From the NCBI GenBank assembly GCA_016932755.1, contig JAFGCE010000085.1:1-55568 (forward strand): a stretch of 55,568 nucleotides of DNA, written 5' to 3'. Shown here piece after piece: positions 32,174-40,823 of this stretch; within the stretch, counting starts at the first letter, position 1, and every line of letters starts with the position of its first letter. Below the pieces are notes generated by a model, which made no database searches, was not told the origin of the DNA, and worked only from the letters and a program-made list of their open reading frames with translations. This DNA is from Candidatus Woesearchaeota archaeon (lineage in GTDB: Archaea > Nanobdellota > Nanobdellia > Woesearchaeales > JAGWAF01). The translations under genes and the position numbers were made by a program.

Positions 32174-33553
32174 ATGGGGTATACTATAAACAATTACAGA
32201 TTCAGGGAACTTGATGATAACTATTTTATCACAACAGACAGCGGGAGCTGGATCGCTTTAAACAAGGATGAATTTAACAGCCTTAAATCCAAAAAAATTG
32301 ATGAAAAATTAAAGCAAAAGCTTTTGCAAAGGGAAATACTCTTAGATGAAACAAACGAAAATGAATTTGTTAATGACTTAAGGAAAAGGAACAGCTTTCT
32401 TTTCCAGGGAGCTTCTTTGCATATTGTTGTAGTTACTTTGAGATGCAACATGAACTGTGTCTACTGCCATGCAAGCTCAGTAAGCCAGGATAAGAAGGGG
32501 TTTGATATGGATAAGGACACTGCGAAAAAAACAGTAGACTTCATATTCCAGTCCCCAAGCCCAAATATAACAATAGAATTCCAGGGGGGTGAGCCACTTC
32601 TTAACTGGGAAATTCTCAAGTTTATTGTCGGTTACGCAAAGCAGAAAAACAGAACAGCAAACAAAAAACTTAGTTTTTCTGTTGTTACAAATCTTTCAAT
32701 GATGGATGAAGAAAAAATGCAGTATCTAATCAGGGAAAGGATCCTTGTTTGCACTTCTCTGGACGGGCCAAAAGAGCTGCATGACAAAAACAGGATATTT
32801 GCAAGTTCCAGCAATTATGGGCAGGTTGTTTTTTGGATTAAAAAATTCATGGAGGAATACAAAAAGAAAAAAATAGAGAATGCCCGGATAAATGCTCTGG
32901 TAACATTGACAAAAAAAAGCCTCGGATATCCTGAAGAGATAGTTGATGAATACGTTAACCTTGGGTTGAATTTTATCCATCTTAGATTCCTAAACAATCT
33001 CGGCGTTGCACAAAAAATATGGCCACAAATAAGCTATTCTGTTGAAGAATACCTTGCTTTTTGGGAAAAAGCCATGGGAAGAATAAAAAAACATCAAAAA
33101 GATGGAAAAGAAATCTCAGAAAGGATTGTTGACATAATAGCTCACAAGATAGGGACAAAATACGACCCAAATTATTTGGACCTGAGAAGCCCCTGCGGGG
33201 TTGCAATAGGGCAACTTGCCTACCATTATAATGGGGATGTTTACACATGTGATGAGGGCAGGATGGTAGGAGATGAAATTTTTCTTTTGGGCAATGTGAA
33301 AAAAGACAGCTATAAGGATGCAGTAACCTGTGACAAGGCTTGCGCTGTCCTGAATGCCTCAATAAATGACCAGTTTGTCTGCGATGCATGCGCGTACAAG
33401 CCTTACTGCGGGCTTTGCCCTGTCTGCAGTTTTTCAGAAGAAGGGAGCATAATTGGAAAGGTTAGCCAGTCTGCGAGATGCAGGATTTTCAAAAGGCAGT
33501 TTGACTGGGTTGTTAAGGAAAGATTTATAAATCAAAAAAAGGACAATAAATAA
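32174..33553 (+). CDS. hxsB: HxsB-like radical SAM/SPASM peptide maturase
   Basis: Radical SAM enzyme of 459 residues. An N-terminal peptide-recognition-like domain (1-75: FRELDDNYFITTDSGSWIAL) precedes SLHIVVVTLRCNMNCVYC, where Cys91, Cys95 and Cys98 bind the SAM cluster, and EFQGGEPLLNWEIL, the SAM-binding GGEP motif. The C-terminal third is a SPASM domain with many cysteines, including CDACAYKPYCGLCPVC, for auxiliary clusters. The overall pattern, especially LRCNMNCVYCHASS and IEFQGGEPLLNW, is that of HxsB in His-Xaa-Ser systems. It probably modifies the HxS-repeat peptide of the next gene. The usual partner HxsC is not recognised. Confidence 0.83.
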   Translation: MGYTINNYRFRELDDNYFITTDSGSWIALNKDEFNSLKSKKIDEKLKQKLLQREILLDETNENEFVNDLRKRNSFLFQGASLHIVVVTLRCNMNCVYCHASSVSQDKKGFDMDKDTAKKTVDFIFQSPSPNITIEFQGGEPLLNWEILKFIVGYAKQKNRTANKKLSFSVVTNLSMMDEEKMQYLIRERILVCTSLDGPKELHDKNRIFASSSNYGQVVFWIKKFMEEYKKKKIENARINALVTLTKKSLGYPEEIVDEYVNLGLNFIHLRFLNNLGVAQKIWPQISYSVEEYLAFWEKAMGRIKKHQKDGKEISERIVDIIAHKIGTKYDPNYLDLRSPCGVAIGQLAYHYNGDVYTCDEGRMVGDEIFLLGNVKKDSYKDAVTCDKACAVLNASINDQFVCDACAYKPYCGLCPVCSFSEEGSIIGKVSQSARCRIFKRQFDWVVKERFINQKKDNK

Positions 33554-33564
33554 AAAGAGGTAAG

Positions 33565-33948
33565 ATGGCATCAGTATACAGCAGAATTCCAGTTTTTAAG
33601 AAAAAAATAAGCTCTTTTCTTGCAAAAGAAGACGGCAAGATTAGCAAGGAGAATTTGATTAAAGCAGGCATCTTGGCAGCAATCCTTTCTGCAGGAGCAG
33701 CTGCAAGCGCAAAACAGGTTTCTGCCAGTGTAAGCTGCGACCCGTCATGCAGTGGAAACCCAGACCCGCCTAATGAACTCAATGTAGATAAAGACCTTGA
33801 CCCTATCCATTATAATTTTTTGCGCTTGGGCAAGTCCGGAGGAGCTTTTCAGGGAACCCACGAGCACTGTATAGAATCCTGTCATGTAAGCCATTCCTCT
33901 CATGGCAGCCATGGCAGCCATGGCAGCCATAATTCAACAGGCTGGTGA
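33565..33948 (+). CDS. hxsA: HxsA-like precursor with C-terminal His-Xaa-Ser repeats
   Basis: 127 residues ending in six HxS units at 107-124 (HVS, HSS, HGS x3, HNS) and a TGW tail. The N-terminal part has a charged leader (FLAKEDGKISKENLIKAG) and a hydrophobic stretch (LAAILSAGAAASA, about 36-49) that looks like a signal segment cleaved after ASA. The middle holds CDPSC and then HEHCIESC just before the repeats. Precursors of HXS systems have this leader plus C-terminal HxS repeat design and are presumed substrates of HxsB/HxsC, though the modification is unknown. AAGAGGT lies 8 bases before the ATG. Confidence 0.83.
   Translation: MASVYSRIPVFKKKISSFLAKEDGKISKENLIKAGILAAILSAGAAASAKQVSASVSCDPSCSGNPDPPNELNVDKDLDPIHYNFLRLGKSGGAFQGTHEHCIESCHVSHSSHGSHGSHGSHNSTGW
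33901..33927 (+). repeat. Three 9-base tandem repeats within hxsA
   Basis: Three identical copies of CATGGCAGC encode the HGS units. Perfect DNA identity, where synonymous codons could vary, points to recent repeat expansion. The other HxS units (HVS, HSS, HNS) differ in sequence. Confidence 0.9.
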
Positions 33949-33970
33949 TTATTTTAACAGGCATAATAAA

Positions 33971-34543
33971 ATGGTATCCGAAAAAAGACCAACAATTCTT
34001 TTTTTTGTTTTAATCTTATTCGTTCTCATAGCTCTTGCTTTTTTGATTTATTTCTTTATGATGAGAGAGCCTGAACCAAAAATAAACGAGAGGGAGACAG
34101 TACAATTAGATATCATGATCTCCGAAACAAAAGGCATAACAGATTGCGAAGCCTTAAACTTCACTAATCAGAGTGTTAATTTCACAGATGAGCTATCCCC
34201 TGAAGAATGCAAAAGTTTGCTGTACTTACGAGAAATAGTTAAAAGAGGGGACTGCTCCTTGTCTCCTGCGGGCTACTTTGACGAGGAAATAATACTTGAA
34301 GGTGAAGTAACAAAATACTGCGAAGCCATAATTTCAGGGGATGCAAGCAAATGCAGCGATATAAATGTAGACACGATGAAGATTAGTTGCCGGTATTTTG
34401 CTGCAAGACTTGTCCAAGCGTACAGGGAAAAGAATGCAGCCCTGTGCGAATTAAATAAAGATGAGAGTTATACAGTACCTATTGAAAGCGAGGATTATTT
34501 TTTCCCATTAGATGTCTGCAAAGCATTGTCTGCAATGCCTTAA
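33971..34543 (+). CDS. Membrane-anchored cysteine-rich protein, last gene of the HXS operon
   Basis: 190 residues. One N-terminal helix (about 8-30: TILFFVLILFVLIALAFLIYFF) is followed by an outside domain with eight cysteines (DCEAL, EECKS, DCSLS, YCEAI, KCSDI, SCRYF, LCELN, VCKAL), regularly spaced in helical segments and even in number, so probably four disulfides. No family is recognised. The start at 33971 is used because the earlier in-frame ATG codons only translate the CATGGCAGC repeats of hxsA in a wrong frame. It begins 22 bases after hxsA, and its stop overlaps by 4 bases the stop of the converging radical SAM operon. It may hold or receive the modified peptide. Confidence 0.68.
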   Translation: MVSEKRPTILFFVLILFVLIALAFLIYFFMMREPEPKINERETVQLDIMISETKGITDCEALNFTNQSVNFTDELSPEECKSLLYLREIVKRGDCSLSPAGYFDEEIILEGEVTKYCEAIISGDASKCSDINVDTMKISCRYFAARLVQAYREKNAALCELNKDESYTVPIESEDYFFPLDVCKALSAMP

Positions 34544-36837
34544 TTCTCTTCATTGACTACCTCTATTTTTTTGGAAATATCATCTAACTTGCTGAACAAT
34601 TCCTTATTATCCAAGAATTTATTTTTTACTAAAAAAACTGGAAAATTTATTTCAAAATCAGAAGTTGATGAAGCATATTTTGAGAACATAAACGGGGAAA
34701 TTTCGCTAAAAAATCCTTTTGCCCCGGGCTTCCAATAAGGGTGCATGTTGAATACCTTGATTCCTGAATTTAGATAGCTCTGGAAATGTACCGTGCCTGG
34801 TTTTATCTGGAAAGGGTATGCTAATAATGAAGTATTTTCTGATTTTAAATTATGAAAAAATTCATAAGAAGCGTCCATATCCTCTTTTTTCTCTTGGGGA
34901 GAGCCAAAAATATAAGAGTAAGTCACTTTAAGATTAGAATTCCCGATAACAGGAATTATTTTCTTTATATGATCAATATACTCTTGTGGATTTTGGCTTT
35001 TATTGAAAAATTTTATGATGCTTGGGAATACGGATTCAATGCCTATAAAGAATTCGAGATTCTTGTTTTCTAATTTTTTAATTAGCTCTTTTGAAAAACT
35101 ATCAATCCTTGTCTGCAGACTGAATCTCATATCAAATTTGCCGAATAAGTTCAGCAAATTTTTCCCTCTTTCGCAACTAGGGTTAAATGACGAATCCTTA
35201 ATTTGTATTGCATTAATGTCATAAAGCTTGGATAATCTTGCCAGCTGGTTTTTAACATAATCCTCACTAAAGACGGTGCGGGGAGAGCAGGAATTATGCA
35301 TACAGAAACTGCATTTATTGGTGCATCCGACCGAAGTAAAGATTTCCGCCCTCTTGCCATAACTCTTGATGTTAAAACCCTCAAAGTCGTCATAGTCAAA
35401 AACAACCGGATTTTCCTCAGACGGTCTTCCGTAATTTATTTTGCGTGCATCTGTATTTTTTTTTAGGTAAATCTTTTCAATTAATTCAAGAACTTCCTTC
35501 CTTCCTGTGGCTATGTAGCTCTCATCCCCCTTGCAATTTCTGATTATGCAAGACAGAATTTTTGGCTCCAAAAAAAAGGAGTAAAAAATTATTTTCGTAT
35601 TTGAATCCTTCTTTAGCCTCTCTATTAGCTCAAGTGAGAATAGTATGTCTGATCTGGGTGTGGCAGAAAACACTAGTATTTTGGGGCTCATGCCAAGCAC
35701 TTTATTTTTTATTGAATCAATTGCTTTCTCTCTTTTTTCCCTTATCTCTTCCTCTTTTTTGGAGTCATAAAGCCCCCTTATGCAGGAAGAGAAATCAAGC
35801 CCTGTGCACCTGTCCTTGAATTTTTGTTTTGCTTCTTTCAGGAGCATAGCAAAATGAGGGAAGGGAGGTCTTCCGCTCGCATTTCTTTCTAGCACAGGTA
35901 TCCAAATGAATAGCGTGTCTTGGTGATTTTTTTTGGGCAATGTGGGGTAGTACTTAAGGTATTCTTTCCAATATCCCTCGCATTTATCGGAATACGCACA
36001 TTTTTCGCATTTGTAAATTTTTGTCCTTGCTATACTCTTCCTGTTTTTTTCAACTGATTTATTTATGAAGTCAGGAGCTATATGCTCGGTATGGAATGTT
36101 TGTGTTTCGTGTAGCTCGCTGATTTGGCTGTGGTACTCTTCATTTACATAGCATAAAGGGTAATACCTAACATGCCAGTGTCTTGCTTTTATTTCTCTTC
36201 CAAATTTTAAAAGATTGTTTACATAAGGCGAAACCTGCTCATAAGTGGGGACAACTTCCAAGAAATTATTCTTTGTAGCGCCATGGGTGGGATCCACGAA
36301 TATAAATTCAGAGTTCCGTATCCCCATACCAAAAATTAATTTGCCTATCTCCAGAAGATTTTTATAATTTTGTTTAACAATTGTTGTATTAGAGCCAATA
36401 TTTTTGAATCCAATCTCCTGCAGGTTTTTTATGCCTTCTCTTAGCTGTTCAAAACTTCCGGGAACTTGTGTTAATTTGTCATGGAGCTCTGCATTATGCC
36501 CGTGTATTGAAAAGACGATATGGCTGAGCCCGCATTCGATAATTTTTCTTGCAAAATCCTTTTTTGAGAACATTCTGCCGTTAGTGGCAATCATTATTGT
36601 CCGGAAATCAAGTTTTTTTGCAAATGCAATAATCCCTAAAATATCCTTCCTTATTGTAGGTTCTCCCCCGATAAATTCTATGTAATCTGCCCCGCTTTTT
36701 TTTGCATTAATAATATCCTTCTTCACTTCCTCGGTCGTTTTATCTTTTATCTTCTGTCTTTTGTTTTCATTGCAGCAGAAAATACATTTGTTGTTGCATG
36801 AATACCCCATAAGTATTACTGTTTTCTTAATTTTCAT
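34540..36837 (-). CDS. Tandem radical SAM protein with two radical SAM domains
   Basis: 765 residues from the ATG at 36837 (a TTG seven codons upstream is less likely; GGGAAAG gives a ribosome site for the ATG). The first radical SAM domain has Cys14, Cys18, Cys21 (SCNNKCIFC), the GGEPT motif and IATNGRMFS, and ends in CEKCAYSDKCEGYWKEYLKYY, a SPASM-like cluster shared with two sister genes. A middle region (about 380-460: PKILVFSATPRSDILFSLEL) looks Rossmann-like. The second domain, near 505, has VGCTNKCSFC and QTRIDSFSKELIKKL, more like the B12-associated or MiaB-type barrel. It is the last gene of the six-gene operon and overlaps its upstream neighbour by 11 bases. Substrate unknown. Confidence 0.82.
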   Translation of the reverse strand: MKIKKTVILMGYSCNNKCIFCCNENKRQKIKDKTTEEVKKDIINAKKSGADYIEFIGGEPTIRKDILGIIAFAKKLDFRTIMIATNGRMFSKKDFARKIIECGLSHIVFSIHGHNAELHDKLTQVPGSFEQLREGIKNLQEIGFKNIGSNTTIVKQNYKNLLEIGKLIFGMGIRNSEFIFVDPTHGATKNNFLEVVPTYEQVSPYVNNLLKFGREIKARHWHVRYYPLCYVNEEYHSQISELHETQTFHTEHIAPDFINKSVEKNRKSIARTKIYKCEKCAYSDKCEGYWKEYLKYYPTLPKKNHQDTLFIWIPVLERNASGRPPFPHFAMLLKEAKQKFKDRCTGLDFSSCIRGLYDSKKEEEIREKREKAIDSIKNKVLGMSPKILVFSATPRSDILFSLELIERLKKDSNTKIIFYSFFLEPKILSCIIRNCKGDESYIATGRKEVLELIEKIYLKKNTDARKINYGRPSEENPVVFDYDDFEGFNIKSYGKRAEIFTSVGCTNKCSFCMHNSCSPRTVFSEDYVKNQLARLSKLYDINAIQIKDSSFNPSCERGKNLLNLFGKFDMRFSLQTRIDSFSKELIKKLENKNLEFFIGIESVFPSIIKFFNKSQNPQEYIDHIKKIIPVIGNSNLKVTYSYIFGSPQEKKEDMDASYEFFHNLKSENTSLLAYPFQIKPGTVHFQSYLNSGIKVFNMHPYWKPGAKGFFSEISPFMFSKYASSTSDFEINFPVFLVKNKFLDNKELFSKLDDISKKIEVVNEEN

Positions 36838-37747
36838 TTTTATCTTTCCCGAATTCAATCAAGATGCCCGAAAATTTATCCCTTTTTTCAATAATGTCTT
36901 GGCTTGCATTTGGGATACTTATTGAATCTTTGCTTAAGGTTAATTTTTTGGTTATAAGGAGGGTTTTTCTAAATTTTTCGGAGGGCATATTCAAATTTTT
37001 TCCAGTGCCATTCCCCCCAAACTGGAGACACTTGCTAAATTTGACAGTTCCTGCCGAGAAATAGTTGTTGAATGTTATCTGGAACCTTGTGTCGTGAAAC
37101 AGCCGTATTCCATGCGAGCAGTCAAACCAAAGCAGGATTGGCTTGGACAGCCATCCTGAAATTTTATCTGCAAATGGCTGATTTATTTTTTCAATAAATG
37201 CCAGGATTTCCTTGTTGTATTTGATAGTTTTTTCGCAGCCGAAACTGCATGGCTGGTGAAAGCTCAATGAGAGGTTATGGGGATACAAAAGCCAGTTGCA
37301 GTAGCAGGACTTAATTCCTTTGAGTTTTTTTAGTAAATGTTCGTGCGCTTCCTCCTTATTTTTTTTGATTAGACTGGCTTGGTCATTTATGCAGCAGAGA
37401 GGATAGCCAAGAGCTTTTGCAAAGTCGAGCATTTCTTTTTCTGTTTGCTTTTCGTATTTGTTTTCAGGGTCATTCAGGGAGTAGTATTCTGCCAGTTCCT
37501 TGTCTTTGGAAATATATGCTGGAAGCAACAAGCCTCTTCCCTTTCCAAAAGAAACATGTACATCAAAAAGTTTGAAAATCTTGGCAAACTTTTCTTTATT
37601 TTCTTTGTGCACATGCATCTTAGCCAAGTTTTTGATTCCGCTTATTACAGCATAACTATTTGCGCTTATTGGGAAAAAAGATATGACTTTGTCATGTATC
37701 TTCTTGTATTTCTTTAGTTGCTGCTCGCTGCATCTTGTCTTGTCCAT
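36827..37747 (-). CDS. Protein with LGYPxCC motif (DUF483-like)
   Basis: 306 residues. Two motifs stand out: ALGYPLCCINDQ (about 112-123) and LSFHQPCSFGCEKTIKYNKE (about 166-185), a CC pair followed by PCxxxC-type cysteines, as in archaeal DUF483-like proteins that co-occur with radical SAM genes. More cysteines (CYCNW, CSHG, KCLQFGG) could complete a metal or cluster site. No membrane segment. It starts 3 bases after the 289-residue radical SAM gene and overlaps the next by 11 bases, so it is coupled to both. The family match rests on the motif pattern and is tentative; a scaffold or cluster-bearing partner for the radical SAM enzymes is inferred. Confidence 0.62.
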   Translation of the reverse strand: MDKTRCSEQQLKKYKKIHDKVISFFPISANSYAVISGIKNLAKMHVHKENKEKFAKIFKLFDVHVSFGKGRGLLLPAYISKDKELAEYYSLNDPENKYEKQTEKEMLDFAKALGYPLCCINDQASLIKKNKEEAHEHLLKKLKGIKSCYCNWLLYPHNLSLSFHQPCSFGCEKTIKYNKEILAFIEKINQPFADKISGWLSKPILLWFDCSHGIRLFHDTRFQITFNNYFSAGTVKFSKCLQFGGNGTGKNLNMPSEKFRKTLLITKKLTLSKDSISIPNASQDIIEKRDKFSGILIEFGKDKNEN

Positions 37748-37750
37748 TTT

Positions 37751-38620
37751 TTATTTTCCCGTGTCTTTCACTGGCATGAACTCATTTTCGCCAAAAAAAT
37801 CTAGATAGCTTTTCCATATTCCAGAGCATTCGCTCTTTTTTTGACACAAACTGCACTTTTCAGCAAAAACAACTGATGAAGAGTCCGCAGTGACCCCTTT
37901 TGAATACTCCCACAGCCCTTTTGGCAGGGTGCAGTGGGGGAAATGGAACAGCCATACTTTATATCCTTTTGAAATCAATTTTTTTATTGGAGCCTCGAGA
38001 ACTTCAGATAGCTTAGTTATCCTCTCAGCTACAAATTTGGCATTCTTGCCGGCAGTTCCTGTCAATTTCGGGTTCATAATAACTATTGAATTAAAGTTGC
38101 GGCTTTCAAAGTTATCAATTATAAAATCTGCAATTTCGTTGAAATGCGCGTAATTCATCTTGTGGAGCAGAATCCTTAGCTCAATCTTCACATTGTTTTT
38201 GGCAAGATTTTTTATTCCCGCTATCTTGTACTTGAAACTTGCAGGGTTTCTTGCTATTGAGTTTTGTATTTTAGGATTATGCCCGTATAAAGTCGTGATT
38301 ATCTTTAGGTTTTTTATCTTTGAGATTCTTTCAGTGAATTTGTTATAATAAAATGACTGGGCGTTTGTCAGAATCCCAATCTCATGCGGGTTCTTTTTTT
38401 CAATATACTTTAAAATTTCCAGCAAATCCTTCCTTAAAGTAGGCTCCCCTCCATTTATCTCTATATGGCTGTGAGACTTCAAAATTTCATCAGCCTCCTT
38501 TTTGATATCTTCAAGAGAGGGGTTTTCCATTCCGTATCTTCTTGAGACAGGGCAGGATATGCAGTTGTCATTGCAATTGTATACCACAGGCACAAATGTT
38601 TTATTCTTTATTTTGTTCAT
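37751..38620 (-). CDS. Radical SAM protein, single domain
   Basis: 289 residues: a compact radical SAM enzyme. Cys16, Cys20 and Cys23 lie in YNCNDNCISC, with INGGEPTLRKDLLEIL as the SAM-binding motif and GILTNAQSFYYN as the next strand. The C-terminus CSLCQKKSECSGIWKSYLDFFG is a CxxC-x5-CxGxW cluster motif, also found in the 765- and 601-residue proteins of the operon, so these three are paralogous. It starts within the preceding gene (20-base overlap). It does not show features I know of HxsC, so I do not assign it to that role despite the nearby HXS genes. Confidence 0.82.
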   Translation of the reverse strand: MNKIKNKTFVPVVYNCNDNCISCPVSRRYGMENPSLEDIKKEADEILKSHSHIEINGGEPTLRKDLLEILKYIEKKNPHEIGILTNAQSFYYNKFTERISKIKNLKIITTLYGHNPKIQNSIARNPASFKYKIAGIKNLAKNNVKIELRILLHKMNYAHFNEIADFIIDNFESRNFNSIVIMNPKLTGTAGKNAKFVAERITKLSEVLEAPIKKLISKGYKVWLFHFPHCTLPKGLWEYSKGVTADSSSVVFAEKCSLCQKKSECSGIWKSYLDFFGENEFMPVKDTGK

Positions 38621-40823
38621 TCTTTATTTCTCCGCAAACACTTTTTAAAAAACATAGACTGCACAATCTATTTTTTTCATCTAGGAAACAGTCTTGGTTT
38701 CCGAGATTATTAAATTCTCCTAAAAAGTTGATATACTCAGCGAGAGAAGGGGCATAGCTTTCATAATCTTCAAAATACTCGGGCTCAAAGAACTCAAAAT
38801 GAAGGGGCACTTTTTTATCTTCAGCAAAGGAAATTATGCCTGGCAGGTATTTCTTAAATGAGGACGGCGAAAAACAGAGCTTTTTTGCATTTAAAACGCC
38901 TCTTCCTTTTGGGGCAAATTTCTGGATATTGAACTTATTGACCCCGATTTCATGAAATTCCTTTATAACAGGCAAGATGTCATTCAGGTTGTCCTTAATA
39001 CAGACATAATTTATCCTGACATTAACCCATTCTCTGACAAGATTTATTATGCCTCTTCTTGTTTCTTTGTACGCCCCTTTTACCTGTGTTATTCTGTCGT
39101 GGGTCTGCTCGCTTCCATGAACAGCGACTATTGCACTATTTAATCCGCTCTTGGCTGTGGCTCTAGCGAATTCTTTATTGGAAAATCTCCTGCCGTTTGT
39201 TACAACTCCAATTCTCTGTATTTTCCTGTCAGCGAAAAATCTGATTAGCTTTAGCAGGCTCTTTGCGTATATTGTCGGCTCACCGCCTGTAAAAAATATT
39301 TCTTCGGGCTTCTTTTCCAGTATTTTTTTAACCTGGAACAAAACTTCTTCTTCATTTTTTTTGGCTTTGCTATCCCTATTATTGTCCCAGCAAAAAATGC
39401 AGTTGTTGTTGCAGCTATGCCCGAGGATTATATTTATTGATTTTGGCATGTGTTTTTGTTTCTTTAGCTGCAGGTATCTTTTAATAATAACTGATAAATC
39501 AAAGAAAAATAACGAATAAAGAAACCTTTCTTGAGCTTTTTCAGGAAGGAAAAACATTCTGTTTTTTTCTATCCTTGCCATATTTATCCCTTCCAGTTCT
39601 TTCACTTCTTTCCTGAAATCCTGGAGAAACTCAGATTTGAACAGCGATTTGTACTCAGGAAACCTTATGTATTGCCGGCATGCCAATTCGCATAAGAGGT
39701 AATACCTCTTTTGGCTTTTCTCATCAAGTATAACCCCCTCCGCAGACAGTTCATTAGTTCTGTACCTAACCTTATTAAATATATAAGAGCAGGAATATCT
39801 CCCGATGCCGAAACAGCTGCTTTCCATTCTATTGTCAAAAGAATACTCAAAGTCAAACGAATGCCTTTTTTTTGACAGCAAAAACCATGGAGAGGCTGTC
39901 CTTATGTTGTCCAACAAGGGTCTGTGTAATTCATAATCCTTAACTTTCTCTTTAATGAGCCGGGATAATATTTTGATTTTTTTATTAAGCTGGTTGTAAT
40001 AAAATTTAACATCACCCTTAAAATTATTATCAAGGTATTGATTTGTCGGCTGGAGGGGGTAAAGGGAGATTGAAGACGGGTTAAGTTCGACAAGTTTCTT
40101 TAGGCTTTCAAAAACAGTATTGGCTGAATCCTTTTTAAGACCGACGATTAAATCCAGGCCAACATGCTTTATTCCATACTCCTTCACAAGCCTAACCATC
40201 TTTTTTATTTTTTCATAATCTTGATAAGACCTGTTTTCGGATTCAAGAACCTCTTTATCGAGTGACTGAACCCCCAATGATATAGAGTTAATGCCGTATT
40301 TTTCCAATATCCTCAATTTTTCCTGGTTCAGGCTGTCGGGATTGCTTTCAAATGTTTTTTTCCCTTTCTTTTCAAATTCAAAATTGGCGAATAGGTTTTT
40401 CAGGAGCACATCAATCTGCTTTTCAGATAATATGCTGGGGGTTCCTCCGCCTATATAGAGGCTTTTGAACTTTATGCCTTTGAATACGCTGCTGAAGCAT
40501 TTCATTTGACCAACCAAACCCGAAACATATTCATTTATCTCGTTTTCAGAAGAAACCTTTTTTGAGATGTACATGCAGTATTTGCATTTGCTCCTGCAGA
40601 ACGGAATATGGAGGTAGAATTGAAGGCTATCCCTGGATTTCCCAGATTTTATTTCTGCTGCTCTTTCGCTCCATAACCCTTTTATTTCATGCAAACTAAA
40701 ATTTTTCTTTGGCATGACCAAATCCAGGATATCAGGCAGCAAAAAATTATTTTTGTATCCACTTTTTTTAAGCAAATCAGCAACTTCCCCAAAAAATTTT
40801 ATTTTTTGATGTGCAAACTTCAT
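38601..40823 (-). CDS. HemN-like plus second radical SAM domain fusion
   Basis: 740 residues with two radical SAM domains of different type. The first (about 65-330) is HemN-like: YLHIPFCRSKCKYCMY with Cys76, Cys80 and Cys83, LYIGGGTPSILS and SISLGVQSLDKEVL, which are the hallmarks of the coproporphyrinogen dehydrogenase/HemW superfamily. The second (from about 460) is of the MoaA/SPASM type: LGHSCNNNCIFCWDN, FFTGGEPTIYAKSLL, VVTNGRRFSNKEF and a C-terminal CxLCFLKSVC cluster. Its start overlaps the stop of the PEP-synthase-like gene as ATGA. Fusion of a HemN domain to a SPASM-type domain is unusual. HemN-family members include methyltransferases as well as oxidases, so the reaction cannot be inferred. 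Confidence 0.82.
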   Translation of the reverse strand: MKFAHQKIKFFGEVADLLKKSGYKNNFLLPDILDLVMPKKNFSLHEIKGLWSERAAEIKSGKSRDSLQFYLHIPFCRSKCKYCMYISKKVSSENEINEYVSGLVGQMKCFSSVFKGIKFKSLYIGGGTPSILSEKQIDVLLKNLFANFEFEKKGKKTFESNPDSLNQEKLRILEKYGINSISLGVQSLDKEVLESENRSYQDYEKIKKMVRLVKEYGIKHVGLDLIVGLKKDSANTVFESLKKLVELNPSSISLYPLQPTNQYLDNNFKGDVKFYYNQLNKKIKILSRLIKEKVKDYELHRPLLDNIRTASPWFLLSKKRHSFDFEYSFDNRMESSCFGIGRYSCSYIFNKVRYRTNELSAEGVILDEKSQKRYYLLCELACRQYIRFPEYKSLFKSEFLQDFRKEVKELEGINMARIEKNRMFFLPEKAQERFLYSLFFFDLSVIIKRYLQLKKQKHMPKSINIILGHSCNNNCIFCWDNNRDSKAKKNEEEVLFQVKKILEKKPEEIFFTGGEPTIYAKSLLKLIRFFADRKIQRIGVVTNGRRFSNKEFARATAKSGLNSAIVAVHGSEQTHDRITQVKGAYKETRRGIINLVREWVNVRINYVCIKDNLNDILPVIKEFHEIGVNKFNIQKFAPKGRGVLNAKKLCFSPSSFKKYLPGIISFAEDKKVPLHFEFFEPEYFEDYESYAPSLAEYINFLGEFNNLGNQDCFLDEKNRLCSLCFLKSVCGEIKNEQNKE

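Noticed and set aside
33902..33970. Longer N-terminus (MAAMAAMAA...) for the protein starting at 33971
   Set aside because: It is the CATGGCAGC repeat of hxsA read in another frame; the ATG at 33971 gives a normal membrane anchor.
37751..38620. The 289-residue radical SAM protein as the missing HxsC
   Set aside because: The cysteine motif and the CxGxW C-terminus link it to its operon neighbours, and no feature specific to HxsC is visible.
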